From Streptomyces formicae (lineage in GTDB: Bacteria > Actinomycetota > Actinomycetes > Streptomycetales > Streptomycetaceae), in NCBI RefSeq assembly GCF_022647665.1, contig NZ_CP071872.1, positions 6,820,001-6,884,000 on the forward strand: a stretch of 64,000 nucleotides of DNA. The letters run 5' to 3'. A program made the translations under genes and the position numbers. The notes beneath the pieces are model-generated. The model saw only the letters and a program-made list of their open reading frames with translations, had not been told where the DNA came from and ran no database searches. Numbering within the stretch: the stretch's first letter is position 1; each line of letters starts with the position of its first letter. Below are positions 31,122-39,492 of the stretch, in pieces.

Positions 31122-33329
31122 CTATGCGGGCCGCGCGCCCGGGGTGCCCGTACGGGGCTCCGCAGCCGGCCGTGGAGCCGGTGCGTCCCGGGCCCGGAAG
31201 ACGTTCATCAGCGCGTGCAGCCGCGGCGACGCGGCCAGCTCCTCCAGGGTGAGCGGACGGCCGTCGGCGTCCGCGACGGGCAGCCGCCAGTTCGGGTACT
31301 GGTCCCAGGTGCCCGGCAGGTTCTGCGGCCGCCGGTCCCCCACCGCGTCCGGCAGCCAGACGCCGACCATGCGCGCGGGGGTGTGCAGCAGAAAGCGGTA
31401 GACGGCCCGGATCCCGCCCTCCTCGTCGAACCTGCCCTCGGGCAGCAGCCCCAGCCTGGACAGATAGTCCAGCCACTCGGCGACCTCCGCCGAGTCGTCC
31501 GTGCTCTCCTGCTCCAGCGGCCGGGTGAGCAGGCCGAGCCGGTGGCGCAGCGCCACATGGCCGCCGGTGAGCCGGGCGGCCGTGGACGGCAGGTCATGGG
31601 TGGTCGCGGTCGCCACACAGCCCTCGCGCCAGCTCTCCGGGGACAGCGGGCGGCCGGTGCCGGTCCAGTCGCGCTCGAACCACAGGACCGATGTGCCGAG
31701 CACGCCCCGGCGCGAGAGCGTCTCGCGGACGCCGGGCTCGACGGTGCCGAGGTCCTCCCCTATGACGATCGCACCCGCACGGTGGGCCTCCAGGACGAGC
31801 ACCGCGAGCATCGCCTCGGCGTCGTACCTCACGTACGTGCCCTCGGTCGGCTCGGCACCGCTCGGCACCCACCAGAGCCGGAACAGGCCCATGACGTGGT
31901 CGAGGCGCAGCGCGCCCGCGTGGCGCAGCAGGCCGCGGAGCAGATCGCGGTACGGGGCGTAGCCGCAGGCGGCGAGGGTGTCCGGGCGCCACGGGGGCAG
32001 GCCCCAGTCCTGCCCGCGCGCGTTGAAGGCGTCCGGCGGCGCGCCGACCGACATGCCCGCGGCGAAGGCGTCCTGCTGCGCCCAGGCGTCCGCGCCGCCG
32101 GGGTGCACGCCGACGGCGAGGTCGTGGACGATGCCCACGGCCATCCCGGCGTCGCGGGCGGCGCGCGAGGCGGCGCCGAGCTGCTCGTCGGTCAGCCAGG
32201 CCAGCCTGCAGTGGAAGTCGACCCGGTCCATCAGCTCGCCGCGGGCCCGCGCGGTCTCGGTGGAGCGCGGGTCGCGCAGCCCGGCGGGCCAGCTGTGCCA
32301 CTCCGAGCCGTACACCTCGGCCAGCGCGCACCAGGTGGCGTGGTCGTCCAGCGCCTGGCCCTGGGCGGCGAGGAAGTCGCAGTACTCGGCGCGTCTGCCG
32401 GGCCCGAGCGGGATGCGCAGGACCAGCTCCAGGGCCTGGAGCTTGAGCTCCCAGACCGCGTCGCGGTCGATCAGCGCACCCTTGTCGAGGACGGCGGTCC
32501 GCAGGTGGGCGGCCTTCTCGACGAGCGTGTCGAGCCGGATGCGGTCCTGGCCGGTGACGTACGCGTACTCAGGGACGTCCTCGATCCGCAGATGGACGGG
32601 GTCGGGGAAGCGGCGCGAGGAGGGTCGGTAGGGGGACGGGTCGGTGGGCGCGCCGGGCACGGCCGCGTGCAACGGGTTGACCTGCACGAATCCCGCCCCG
32701 AGAGCACGGCCGGACCACGCGGCCAGCTCCGCGAGATCCCCCAGGTCGCCCATCCCCCACGACTTCCCGGACAGCAGCGAGTACAGCTGCACCAGAAAGC
32801 CGTGCACCCGGCCCTCGGGCTGCGCCACGGCCTCGGGCGCGACGACGAGTGTGGCCCTTGCCTTGCGGCGGTCGGGCGTGCGGACGCCCAACCGGTGGAT
32901 GCCGGTGGGAAGTTGGTCCCACCCGGCGGTCCGGCGGGTGTCGCGGACCGCCCCCGCGCCCTCGCCCTTACCGGGCGGGGCCCCGAGCGGGACGCCGAGC
33001 GGGTCCCCGGGCGCGTCACTGAGTGGCTCCTGCCACTCCCTGGTCCCGCCGCCCTCCAACCGCACCTGTACGCGCGTGCCGCCCGGAAGAGGTACGGGAG
33101 CTTCCGGGGACGGGAGCCAGAGGACGGCGGTCGGGGGGAGGAGGCGCTCCGCGGTGGCGGCGTCGGCCGCGGCCAGGGCGGACCGGACCGCGTCCGGGGT
33201 GGAGGCGTCCACCCCGAGCGCGGCGAGCACGGAGACGACGGTGGTGTCGGGGACGGGGACGGTCACTCCCGCGGATGGCGAGTGGGAGGTGGCGACTCCG
33301 TGCAGCGCGGCCAGCCGGGCCAGGCCCAT
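31122..33329 (-). CDS. malQ: 4-alpha-glucanotransferase (amylomaltase, GH77)
   Basis: A 735-residue cytoplasmic enzyme that transfers glucan segments between maltodextrins. The catalytic nucleophile is in RLDHVMGLFRLWW, the acid/base glutamate in VIGEDLGTVEP, and the third carboxylate in TTHDLPST, all in the GH77 order. The N-terminal 150 residues form the extra domain seen in actinobacterial MalQ. The ATG at 33329 has AGGAG six bases before it. The stop codon of a small upstream ORF touches the malQ ATG directly, which suggests coupled translation. It works with glycogen/maltodextrin enzymes encoded elsewhere. Confidence 0.93.
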   Translation of the reverse strand: MGLARLAALHGVATSHSPSAGVTVPVPDTTVVSVLAALGVDASTPDAVRSALAAADAATAERLLPPTAVLWLPSPEAPVPLPGGTRVQVRLEGGGTREWQEPLSDAPGDPLGVPLGAPPGKGEGAGAVRDTRRTAGWDQLPTGIHRLGVRTPDRRKARATLVVAPEAVAQPEGRVHGFLVQLYSLLSGKSWGMGDLGDLAELAAWSGRALGAGFVQVNPLHAAVPGAPTDPSPYRPSSRRFPDPVHLRIEDVPEYAYVTGQDRIRLDTLVEKAAHLRTAVLDKGALIDRDAVWELKLQALELVLRIPLGPGRRAEYCDFLAAQGQALDDHATWCALAEVYGSEWHSWPAGLRDPRSTETARARGELMDRVDFHCRLAWLTDEQLGAASRAARDAGMAVGIVHDLAVGVHPGGADAWAQQDAFAAGMSVGAPPDAFNARGQDWGLPPWRPDTLAACGYAPYRDLLRGLLRHAGALRLDHVMGLFRLWWVPSGAEPTEGTYVRYDAEAMLAVLVLEAHRAGAIVIGEDLGTVEPGVRETLSRRGVLGTSVLWFERDWTGTGRPLSPESWREGCVATATTHDLPSTAARLTGGHVALRHRLGLLTRPLEQESTDDSAEVAEWLDYLSRLGLLPEGRFDEEGGIRAVYRFLLHTPARMVGVWLPDAVGDRRPQNLPGTWDQYPNWRLPVADADGRPLTLEELAASPRLHALMNVFRARDAPAPRPAAEPRTGTPGARPA

Positions 33330-33551
33330 TCAGACTCCTGGGGACTCCGTGCCGCCGGCCGTGCCGGGGGCGGTGGGTTCGCTGGTGAGGGGGGTGGCGT
33401 CGGCGAGCGGGGGCTCGCTGGTGAGAGGTGCGGCGTCGGCGAGCGGCGGCTCGCTCGTCAGAGGGCCCGGCACCTGTTTGGACAGGGCGGAGAGCAGAAG
33501 CTGTGCTGATGCGGCCACAGGTGGCCTCCCTAAGGGTGGGCAACGGGACAT
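33330..33551 (-). CDS. Small repeat-bearing ORF directly upstream of malQ
   Basis: A possible 73-residue protein of unknown function. Its C-terminal half is a tandem repeat, PLTSEPPLADA(A/T), encoded by an imperfect 36-base direct repeat of about two and a half units (about 33375-33470). The stop codon TGA abuts the malQ ATG with no spacer. AGGG lies five bases before the ATG at 33551. Points for it being real are the ribosome site, the coupling and the frame-preserving repeat; points against are its lack of any known domain and low complexity. It may be a leader that sets malQ translation. Confidence 0.42.
   Translation of the reverse strand: MSRCPPLGRPPVAASAQLLLSALSKQVPGPLTSEPPLADAAPLTSEPPLADATPLTSEPTAPGTAGGTESPGV
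33375..33470. repeat. 36-base tandem repeat upstream of malQ
   Basis: About two and a half copies of a 36-base unit containing GGCTCGCTGGTGAG and GCGTCGGCGAGCG, with a few substitutions. The period is a multiple of three and the repeat lies inside the small ORF before malQ, so copy-number change would lengthen or shorten that peptide without shifting its frame. Confidence 0.75.
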
Positions 33552-33782
33552 AGCAGCCCTACCCAGTGCGCAGGGCCGCAGACGTACACCTCTCGTCAAC
33601 GTGTTCCGTGTCACATTCTGCTCCACATACGGGAGTTGGACGCCGTCGTGGCGGCCCTCGCGCGCCGATGGGCAAATACGACACAAGAGGCACCCACATT
33701 GACACGTTCACCACACCGGTGGTGGGCTCGGAGCCGTTTCGACGAAATCGGCGGGCGCGGGCGAGACCGAGGGGAGCCGGAC

Positions 33783-36692
33783 GTGCGGTTCGGGCGCAAC
33801 AAGCGGACGGCGACCGCGGTCGCCGTCGCCGTGATCGGCGGACTGCTCGGCACCGCCCCGGGCGCCGTCGCCGCCCCCGGTGGGCCCGGCGCCCCGACGG
33901 CCACCACCGTGCCGGACCGCGAGAGCGACGGGGCGCTGCCGCCGGTCTGGCCGCGGCCGCAGACGCTGAAGGCCGCGGACCACTCCGTACCGCTCGGCGA
34001 CGACGTGACGCTCCTCGCCGCGCCGGACGCCGATCCGTACGCGGTCGAGGCCGTCCGCGAGAGACTGCGGACGGCCGGCGTACGGACCGTCCACACCGGC
34101 CTGCCGGGCCGCGGGCCGCTGCTCCGGCTCGGCGGCAGCGGCGCCCAGGAGGCGCTGAGCGCCCTGCGCGCCCCCGAGAGCGCCGACATGCCCGCCGGCG
34201 GCTACCGGATCGCCGTGGGCCGCGTCGCAGGCCGGGACACCGTCGCCCTCGACGGCACCGGCGACGACGGGCTGTTCCACGCGGCACAGACGCTCCGCCA
34301 GCTGATCAGGGACGGCGCGGTCGCCGGGGTCGTCGTCCGCGACTGGCCCGGTACGGCGGTCCGCGGCATGACCGAGGGCTTCTACGGGCGGCCGTGGAGC
34401 CGCGAACAGCGCCTCGCGCAGCTCGACTTCATGGGCCGCACCAAGCAGAACCGCTTTCTCTACGCCCCCGGGGACGATCCCTACCGGCAGTCCCGCTGGC
34501 GCGAGCCGTACCCCGCGGAGCTGCGCGCGGAGTTCCGCGAGCTCGCCGAGCGGGCGCGGCGCAACCATGTGACGCTCGCCTGGGCCGTCGCACCCGCCCA
34601 GTCCATGTGCCTCGCCTCGGACGACGACGTCAGGGCGCTCAGGCGCAAGGTCGACGCGATGTGGGCGCTCGGGGTGCGCGCCTTCCAGCTCCAGTTCCAG
34701 GACGTCAGCTACAGCGAGTGGCACTGCGACCGGGACGCGGACGCCTTCGGCTCCGGCCCCGAGGCCGCCGCCGCGGCGCAGGCGCGGCTCGCCGGCGAGC
34801 TCGCCCGGCACCTCGCGGAGCGCCACCCCGGGGCCGTGCCGCTCACGGTCATGCCGACCGAGTACCACCAGAAGGGCGCCACCGCGTACCGGCGGGCGCT
34901 CGCCGAGCAGCTGGACGGGAGCGTCCAGATCGCGTGGACCGGCGTCGGCGTCGTACCGCGCACGATCACCGGGCGGGAGCTGGCCGGGGCGCGCGAGGTG
35001 TTCCGGCATCCCCTCGTCACCATGGACAACTACCCGGTCAACGACTACGCGCAGGACCGCATCTTCCTCGGCCCGTACACGGGCCGGGAGCCGGCCGTCG
35101 CGACCGGCTCGGCCGCGCTCCTCGCCAACGCGATGGAGCAGGCCACGGCGTCCCGCATCCCGCTCTTCACCGCCGCGGACTACGCCTGGAACCCGAAGGG
35201 CTACCGGCCGCAGGAGTCCTGGGAGGCGGCCATGGCCGACCTCGCCGGCGGCGACCCGGCGCTGCGGGAGGCGGTGCGCGTGCTCGCCGGGAACCACGCC
35301 TCCTCCATCCTCGGCGCCGACGAGTCCGCGTATCTGCAACCGCTGATGGCCGGTTTCTGGCGGACCCGGACCACCACCGACGCGGCCGCGCGCGACGAGG
35401 CGGCCGCGCGGCTGCGGGCCGCGTTCACCGCGATGCGCCAGGCGCCGCAGCGACTCGCGGCGCTCGGCGGCCTCGGCGACGAAGTGGCGCCGTGGCTGGA
35501 CCAGTTGGCCCGCTACGGACAGGCCGGGGAGCTCGCCGTCGACACCCTGAACGCACAGGCCCGCGGGGACGGCGAGAGGGCCTGGCGGGCCTCACTGGCG
35601 CTGGCCCCGGTGCGCGCGGCGATCGGCGGGCGGCACGTCACGGTCGGCAAGGGGGTGCTCGACCCGTTCCTGGACCGGGCCGCCAAGGAATCCGCCGCCT
35701 GGACCGGCGCGGACCGCAGGACCGGGTCCGTGACCCGGACGGCCTCCGGCCACACGGTACGGCTGGACCGGGCGCGGCCCGTCGAGGCGGTCACCGCGAT
35801 GGCCGAACCGGGCACGGACGACTCCGCCGCGGCCCTGGAGGCGCACGTGCCGGGCGAAGGATGGCGGCGGCTCGGCCCGCTGGCCCCGTCCGGCTGGACC
35901 CAGCAGCGCACCCAGGGGCTGCGGGCCGACGCGCTGCGGATCACCGGGGCGCCCGGTGTCCACGCACTCGTCCCGTGGTTCGCGGACGAGCCGCAGGCCG
36001 GCCTCGCGCTCGTACGGGGCGAACTGGACGCGCCGATCGGCGGCGGGCCCCAGCGCACCGAGGCGTACGTCGCGGCGCGGCGCCCCGACGACGTGCACGG
36101 CACGCTCACCGCGAAGGCGCCGAAGGGCATCACGGTCGCCGTGCCGAAGGAGGTGCGGGTGCCCCGGGGGGCGCGGACGGCGGTGCCGGTCGAGGTGACC
36201 GTGCCGCCGGGGACGCCGGCGGGCGAGTACCAGGTGCCGTTCACCTTCGCCGGCGAGGAGCGCACCCTGACGGTCCGGGCCTTTCCCCGGACCGGCGGGC
36301 CCGACCTGCTGCGTACGGCGTCGGCGACGTCGTCCGGCGACGAGACCCCCGACTTCCCCGCCTCCGCGGCGACCGACGGGGACCCCGGAACCCGGTGGTC
36401 CTCCCCCGCCGATGACGGCGCCTGGTGGCAGGCCGAGCTCCCCGCGCCGGCCCGGGTGGGCCAGGTCGTCCTGCACTGGCAGGACGCCTACGCCGCCAGG
36501 TATCGCATCCAGGTCTCTGCGGACGGCCGCACCTGGCGCACGACGGCCACGGTCCGCGACGGCCGCGGCGCCCGCGAAACGGTCCGCATGGACGCCCCCG
36601 GCACCCGGTTCCTCCGCGTCCAGGGCGACGCCCGGGCGACGCGCTTCGGCTACTCGCTCTGGTCCGTGGAGGCGTACGCGGTCGCGGACTGA
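33783..36692 (+). CDS. Secreted beta-N-acetylglucosaminidase, GH84 type, with CBM32-like domain
   Basis: A 969-residue secreted enzyme. Signal peptide about residues 1-31 (ends AVAAPGG); a GH20b/GH84-type N-terminal domain; the GH84 barrel opening with GMTEGFYGRPW and NRFLYAPGDDPY; a helical domain; an NEW3-like beta domain (about 765-830, VRVPRGARTAVPVEVTVPPG); and a C-terminal F5/8 type C domain (about 845-969) for carbohydrate binding. In GH84 two adjacent aspartates act in catalysis; here the equivalent site reads FQLQFQDVS, so only D307 is present and the first is glutamine. The GTG at 33783 has GAGGGGAG six bases upstream. It would remove N-acetylglucosamine from glycoproteins, hyaluronan-like polymers or peptidoglycan fragments. 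Confidence 0.88.
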   Translation: MRFGRNKRTATAVAVAVIGGLLGTAPGAVAAPGGPGAPTATTVPDRESDGALPPVWPRPQTLKAADHSVPLGDDVTLLAAPDADPYAVEAVRERLRTAGVRTVHTGLPGRGPLLRLGGSGAQEALSALRAPESADMPAGGYRIAVGRVAGRDTVALDGTGDDGLFHAAQTLRQLIRDGAVAGVVVRDWPGTAVRGMTEGFYGRPWSREQRLAQLDFMGRTKQNRFLYAPGDDPYRQSRWREPYPAELRAEFRELAERARRNHVTLAWAVAPAQSMCLASDDDVRALRRKVDAMWALGVRAFQLQFQDVSYSEWHCDRDADAFGSGPEAAAAAQARLAGELARHLAERHPGAVPLTVMPTEYHQKGATAYRRALAEQLDGSVQIAWTGVGVVPRTITGRELAGAREVFRHPLVTMDNYPVNDYAQDRIFLGPYTGREPAVATGSAALLANAMEQATASRIPLFTAADYAWNPKGYRPQESWEAAMADLAGGDPALREAVRVLAGNHASSILGADESAYLQPLMAGFWRTRTTTDAAARDEAAARLRAAFTAMRQAPQRLAALGGLGDEVAPWLDQLARYGQAGELAVDTLNAQARGDGERAWRASLALAPVRAAIGGRHVTVGKGVLDPFLDRAAKESAAWTGADRRTGSVTRTASGHTVRLDRARPVEAVTAMAEPGTDDSAAALEAHVPGEGWRRLGPLAPSGWTQQRTQGLRADALRITGAPGVHALVPWFADEPQAGLALVRGELDAPIGGGPQRTEAYVAARRPDDVHGTLTAKAPKGITVAVPKEVRVPRGARTAVPVEVTVPPGTPAGEYQVPFTFAGEERTLTVRAFPRTGGPDLLRTASATSSGDETPDFPASAATDGDPGTRWSSPADDGAWWQAELPAPARVGQVVLHWQDAYAARYRIQVSADGRTWRTTATVRDGRGARETVRMDAPGTRFLRVQGDARATRFGYSLWSVEAYAVAD

Positions 36693-36759
36693 GGAGGGCG
36701 CGGCCCTGCGGCCCTTCCCCGTATCGCGGGGTCCGCCCGGCTCGCTGCACAGTGGAGCC

Positions 36760-37185
36760 ATGAACGGCGACGACAGGAACGTGTTCGCGCGGGCCCGCGT
36801 GGCGACCAGGCTTCCCGCCCAGGACCTGGACCGGGCGCGGCGTTTCTACTCCGAGCAGCTCGGGCTGGAGCCCGTGGACGAACGGCCCGGCGGGCTGCTG
36901 TACCGGTGCGGAGACGCGGAGTTCGTGCTGTTCCGGTCGGCGGGCGCCTCTCCCGGCACCTTCACCCAGATGGCGTGGCAGGTCGACGACATCGAGGCGG
37001 TCGTGTCGGAGCTCGGACGGCGCGGTGTGGTGTTCGAAGAGGTCGACGTACCCGGGTTCCGGACGAGGGGCGGGATCGCCGAGATCGAGGGGAACTACCC
37101 GAGCAAGGGCGCACGGGGTGAACGCGGCGCCTGGTTCCGTGACAGCGAGGGGAACCTGCTGGGCATCGGCCAGCCGGTCTTCTGA
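36760..37185 (+). CDS. VOC-superfamily (glyoxalase/bleomycin-resistance fold) protein
   Basis: A 141-residue vicinal-oxygen-chelate protein with two beta-alpha-beta-beta-beta units: LDRARRFYSEQLGL in the first half and FTQMAWQVDDIEAVVSELGRRGVVFEEVD then WFRDSEGNLLGI in the second. GGAG is five bases before the ATG at 36760. The usual metal-binding histidines are not obvious, so it may bind a ligand without a metal or act as a small-molecule-binding resistance-type protein. It is convergent with the HNH endonuclease gene and not clearly linked to the GH84 gene in front of it. Confidence 0.8.
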   Translation: MNGDDRNVFARARVATRLPAQDLDRARRFYSEQLGLEPVDERPGGLLYRCGDAEFVLFRSAGASPGTFTQMAWQVDDIEAVVSELGRRGVVFEEVDVPGFRTRGGIAEIEGNYPSKGARGERGAWFRDSEGNLLGIGQPVF

Positions 37186-37302
37186 CCGGAGCGGCCGCCC
37201 GGCACCGGCACCCCGGGGACGCTCCGGGGCAGGGCGGTGCACGGCCGCCGCGCAGGGGCCGCGAGGGCCCTGCAGGTCGGCGCCGCAGGGGGAGGCAGGC
37301 CT

Positions 37303-37349
37303 GCAGGGCTCCGGCCGGTCGGGTCGGGCCCGACTGGCCGGAGCCCTGC
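37303..37349. terminator. Bidirectional terminator between the VOC and HNH genes
   Basis: A 21-bp stem with a single G-T pair and a five-base loop lies between two convergent genes. It is preceded by a second GC-rich repeat of CTGCAGG motifs that could form a weaker alternative structure. Confidence 0.82.
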
Positions 37350-37375
37350 GGGGGCAACACAAAGGCCCGGATTCG

Positions 37376-37912
37376 TCAGGCAGAGATGCCGTCGATCCGG
37401 GCCAACGCGTCGTCCGCGCCGTACGGCTGCAGGTATGGCAGCCAGCGCGGGTCCCTATGCCCCGTGCCGATGATGCGCCAGGCCAGGCCGCTCGGCGGAG
37501 CCGGTTGGTGCCGCAGCCGCCAGCCCAGCTCGCGCAGGTGCCGGTCGGCCTTGACGTGGTTACAGCGGCGGCAGGCCGCCACCACGTTGTCCCAGGCGTG
37601 CTGACCGCCGCGGCTGCGCGGGACGACGTGGTCGACGCTGGTCGCGACGCCACCGCAGTACATGCAGCGGCCACCGTCGCGTGCGAACAGCGCGCGACGG
37701 GTCAGTGGAACGGGCCCCCGGTAGGGGACCCGCACGAAGCGCTTGAGCCTCACCACGCTGGGCGCGGGGATCACTCGGGTCGCGCTGTGCATGAAGGCGC
37801 CGGACTCCTCGAGGCAGATGGCCTTGTTCTCGAGGACGAGGACGAGCGCGCGGCGGAGCGGTACGACGCCGAGCGGCTCGTACGACGCGTTGAGGACGAG
37901 GACGTGCGGCAC
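37376..37912 (-). CDS. HNH endonuclease family protein
   Basis: A 178-residue protein of the short HNH family that is common in actinobacteria. The zinc cysteines are in CMYCGG and CRRCNH, and the catalytic core is SVDHVVPRSRGGQHAWDNVVAAC, giving the H-N-H pattern. The first 60 residues form a beta-rich domain (HVLVLNASYEPLGVV). The GTG at 37912 is fixed by AAGGAGG five bases upstream. It is not next to any mobile element, so a role in DNA repair or defence rather than homing is more likely, but its real substrate is not known. Confidence 0.88.
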   Translation of the reverse strand: MPHVLVLNASYEPLGVVPLRRALVLVLENKAICLEESGAFMHSATRVIPAPSVVRLKRFVRVPYRGPVPLTRRALFARDGGRCMYCGGVATSVDHVVPRSRGGQHAWDNVVAACRRCNHVKADRHLRELGWRLRHQPAPPSGLAWRIIGTGHRDPRWLPYLQPYGADDALARIDGISA

Positions 37913-38249
37913 GGATGCCTCCTTGTACGCCGGCGGCGCGTGGCTCGCGCCGGGACGATCTGCTCTCAGTCTCCCCTCCTGCCTGGTCGTAGCGCCACCA
38001 CGTGCCCGTAACGGGCCGGAGGGATTTGGTGTGCGGTCGGCCACAGACCGGGCGGACACCGCCGGTGAGCAGGCGCTCCGCACAACCGGTCAGGGGCCCG
38101 TCGGCAGCCGGTCACCGGGCCGTCGGCGGCCCTCCGGCGGCCCGCGGGCCCGGGTGAGGCTCGTCTCTCCCCCGGGCGGATCGCCGGGGTCACCGGGTGT
38201 CCCCCGTTAGTGTGGTGGGACCGCCGACACACGCCCTGGAGGTTCAGCC
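37913..38249. other. 337-base intergenic region between HNH and MscS genes
   Basis: Promoters for both divergent genes must lie here. I saw several GC-rich short inverted repeats (for example around 38080-38150) but none long enough to call, and no convincing -35/-10 pair. No coding frame with a ribosome site was found. Confidence 0.5.
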
Positions 38250-39305
38250 GTGTCCCTGGCCGCCGATCCGTCACCCCCGCCCGTCGCCCTCGACAAGGCG
38301 GCGGAGAAGGCCACCAACGCCGCAAGCTGGGTGGAGGAGAACTGGTCCACCTGGCTCAGCGTCGGCCTGCGCATCCTCCTCATCCTGGCGATCGCGATCC
38401 TGCTCCGGATCGCCGTGCGGCGTGCGCTCACGAAGCTGATAGAGCGGATGAACCGCAGCGCCCAGGCCGTGGAGGGCACCGCGCTCGGCGGGCTGCTGGT
38501 GAACGCCGAGCGCCGCCGCCAGCGGTCCGAGGCGATCGGCTCCGTGCTCCGCTCGGTCGCGTCGTTCGTGATCCTCGGTACGGCGGGCCTGATGATCCTC
38601 GGCGCGCTCAACATCAATCTCGCCCCGCTGCTCGCCTCGGCCGGTGTCGCGGGTGTGGCGCTCGGTTTCGGCGCCCGGAACCTGGTCACCGACTTCCTGT
38701 CGGGCGTCTTCATGATCCTGGAGGACCAGTACGGCGTCGGTGACACGGTCGACGCGGGCGTCGCCTCCGGCGAGGTGATCGAGGTCGGGCTGCGCGTGAC
38801 GAAGCTGCGCGGTGACAACGGCGAGATCTGGTACGTCCGCAACGGCGAGGTCAAGCGCATCGGCAACCTCAGCCAGGGCTGGGCCACGGCCTCCGTCGAT
38901 GTGAGCGTGCGCCCGAGCGAGGACCTGGACCAGGTCCGCAAGGTCATCGAGGAGGCCGCCCGGGCGATGTCCAAGGACGAGCCCTGGAACGAGCGCCTGT
39001 GGGGCCCGGTCGAGGTGCTGGGCCTGACCGAGGTGCTGCTGGACCGGATGACCGTGTCGGTGTCCGCGAAGACGATGCCGGGCAAGGCGCTCGGCGTGGA
39101 GCGCGAGCTGCGCTGGCGGATCAAGCGCGCCTTCGACGAGGAGGGCATCCGGATCGTGGGCGGTCTGCCGCTCCAGACGGACGGCGAGCAGCCGGTGAAG
39201 GACCCGACGGCGGGCGTGGCGGCCCCGTCGGCGTACGCGTCGTCGACGTCGCCGCAGTCGGTGGCGGCGTCCCCGATCGCCCCGCAGCCGAATCTGTCGA
39301 AGTAG
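38250..39305 (+). CDS. Small-conductance mechanosensitive channel, MscS family
   Basis: A 351-residue membrane protein. Membrane helices lie at about residues 28-51 and 95-118, and the pore helix carries the MscS signature, APLLASAGVAGVALGFGARNLVTDFLSGVF, rich in glycine and alanine, followed by the beta domain (ILEDQYGVGDTV). A further alpha/beta domain and a low-complexity alanine/serine/proline tail end the protein. The GTG at 38250 has GGAGG seven bases before it. It opens under membrane tension to release solutes on osmotic downshock. It stands alone, followed by a hairpin. Confidence 0.9.
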   Translation: MSLAADPSPPPVALDKAAEKATNAASWVEENWSTWLSVGLRILLILAIAILLRIAVRRALTKLIERMNRSAQAVEGTALGGLLVNAERRRQRSEAIGSVLRSVASFVILGTAGLMILGALNINLAPLLASAGVAGVALGFGARNLVTDFLSGVFMILEDQYGVGDTVDAGVASGEVIEVGLRVTKLRGDNGEIWYVRNGEVKRIGNLSQGWATASVDVSVRPSEDLDQVRKVIEEAARAMSKDEPWNERLWGPVEVLGLTEVLLDRMTVSVSAKTMPGKALGVERELRWRIKRAFDEEGIRIVGGLPLQTDGEQPVKDPTAGVAAPSAYASSTSPQSVAASPIAPQPNLSK

Positions 39306-39333
39306 TCCCTTCGCAGACACCCCCGCACCCCCG

Positions 39334-39370
39334 CACCCCCGCAGGTAACGCTTTGGTTGCCGCGGGGGTG
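39334..39370 (+). terminator. Terminator after the MscS gene
   Basis: Arms CACCCCCGC (39334-39342) and GCGGGGGTG (39362-39370) enclose a second, imperfect GGTAAC/GTTGCC pairing. The left arm belongs to a short tandem run of CACCCCCG units. It separates the channel gene from the csn promoter. Confidence 0.7.
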
Positions 39371-39388
39371 GTTGCGTGTTCGCGGGTA

Positions 39389-39418
39389 TTGACGAGCGCC
39401 TGACGGGGTGCTTACGTT
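39389..39418 (+). promoter_or_regulatory. Promoter of the csn operon
   Basis: TTGACG (39389-39394) and TACGTT (39413-39418) are separated by 18 bases, a good match to the housekeeping streptomycete consensus TTGAC(A/G)-N17/18-TAnnnT. Transcription would start near 39425, just before the palindromic operator. Confidence 0.78.
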
Positions 39419-39430
39419 CCTCGCACTGAA

Positions 39431-39445
39431 TAGGAAACTTTCCTA
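39431..39445. promoter_or_regulatory. Operator for the ROK repressor CsnR
   Basis: A perfect palindrome, TAGGAAA-C-TTTCCTA, lies 12 bases after the -10 element and 47 bases before the csnR start. As I recall it, the CsnR operator described in S. lividans upstream of the chitosanase gene contains the same AGGAAA...TTTCCT core. Its position allows repression by blocking initiation or promoter clearance. Confidence 0.82.
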
Positions 39446-39492
39446 ACAGTGCTCAGAGGGGCACTGCGGCGCAGCGGGAAGGTGCGTACGTC

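Noticed and set aside
37186..37302. CTGCAGG-rich repeat stretch as a separate element
   Set aside because: The copies are short and scattered, and the clear structure in this gap is the 21-bp terminator that follows.
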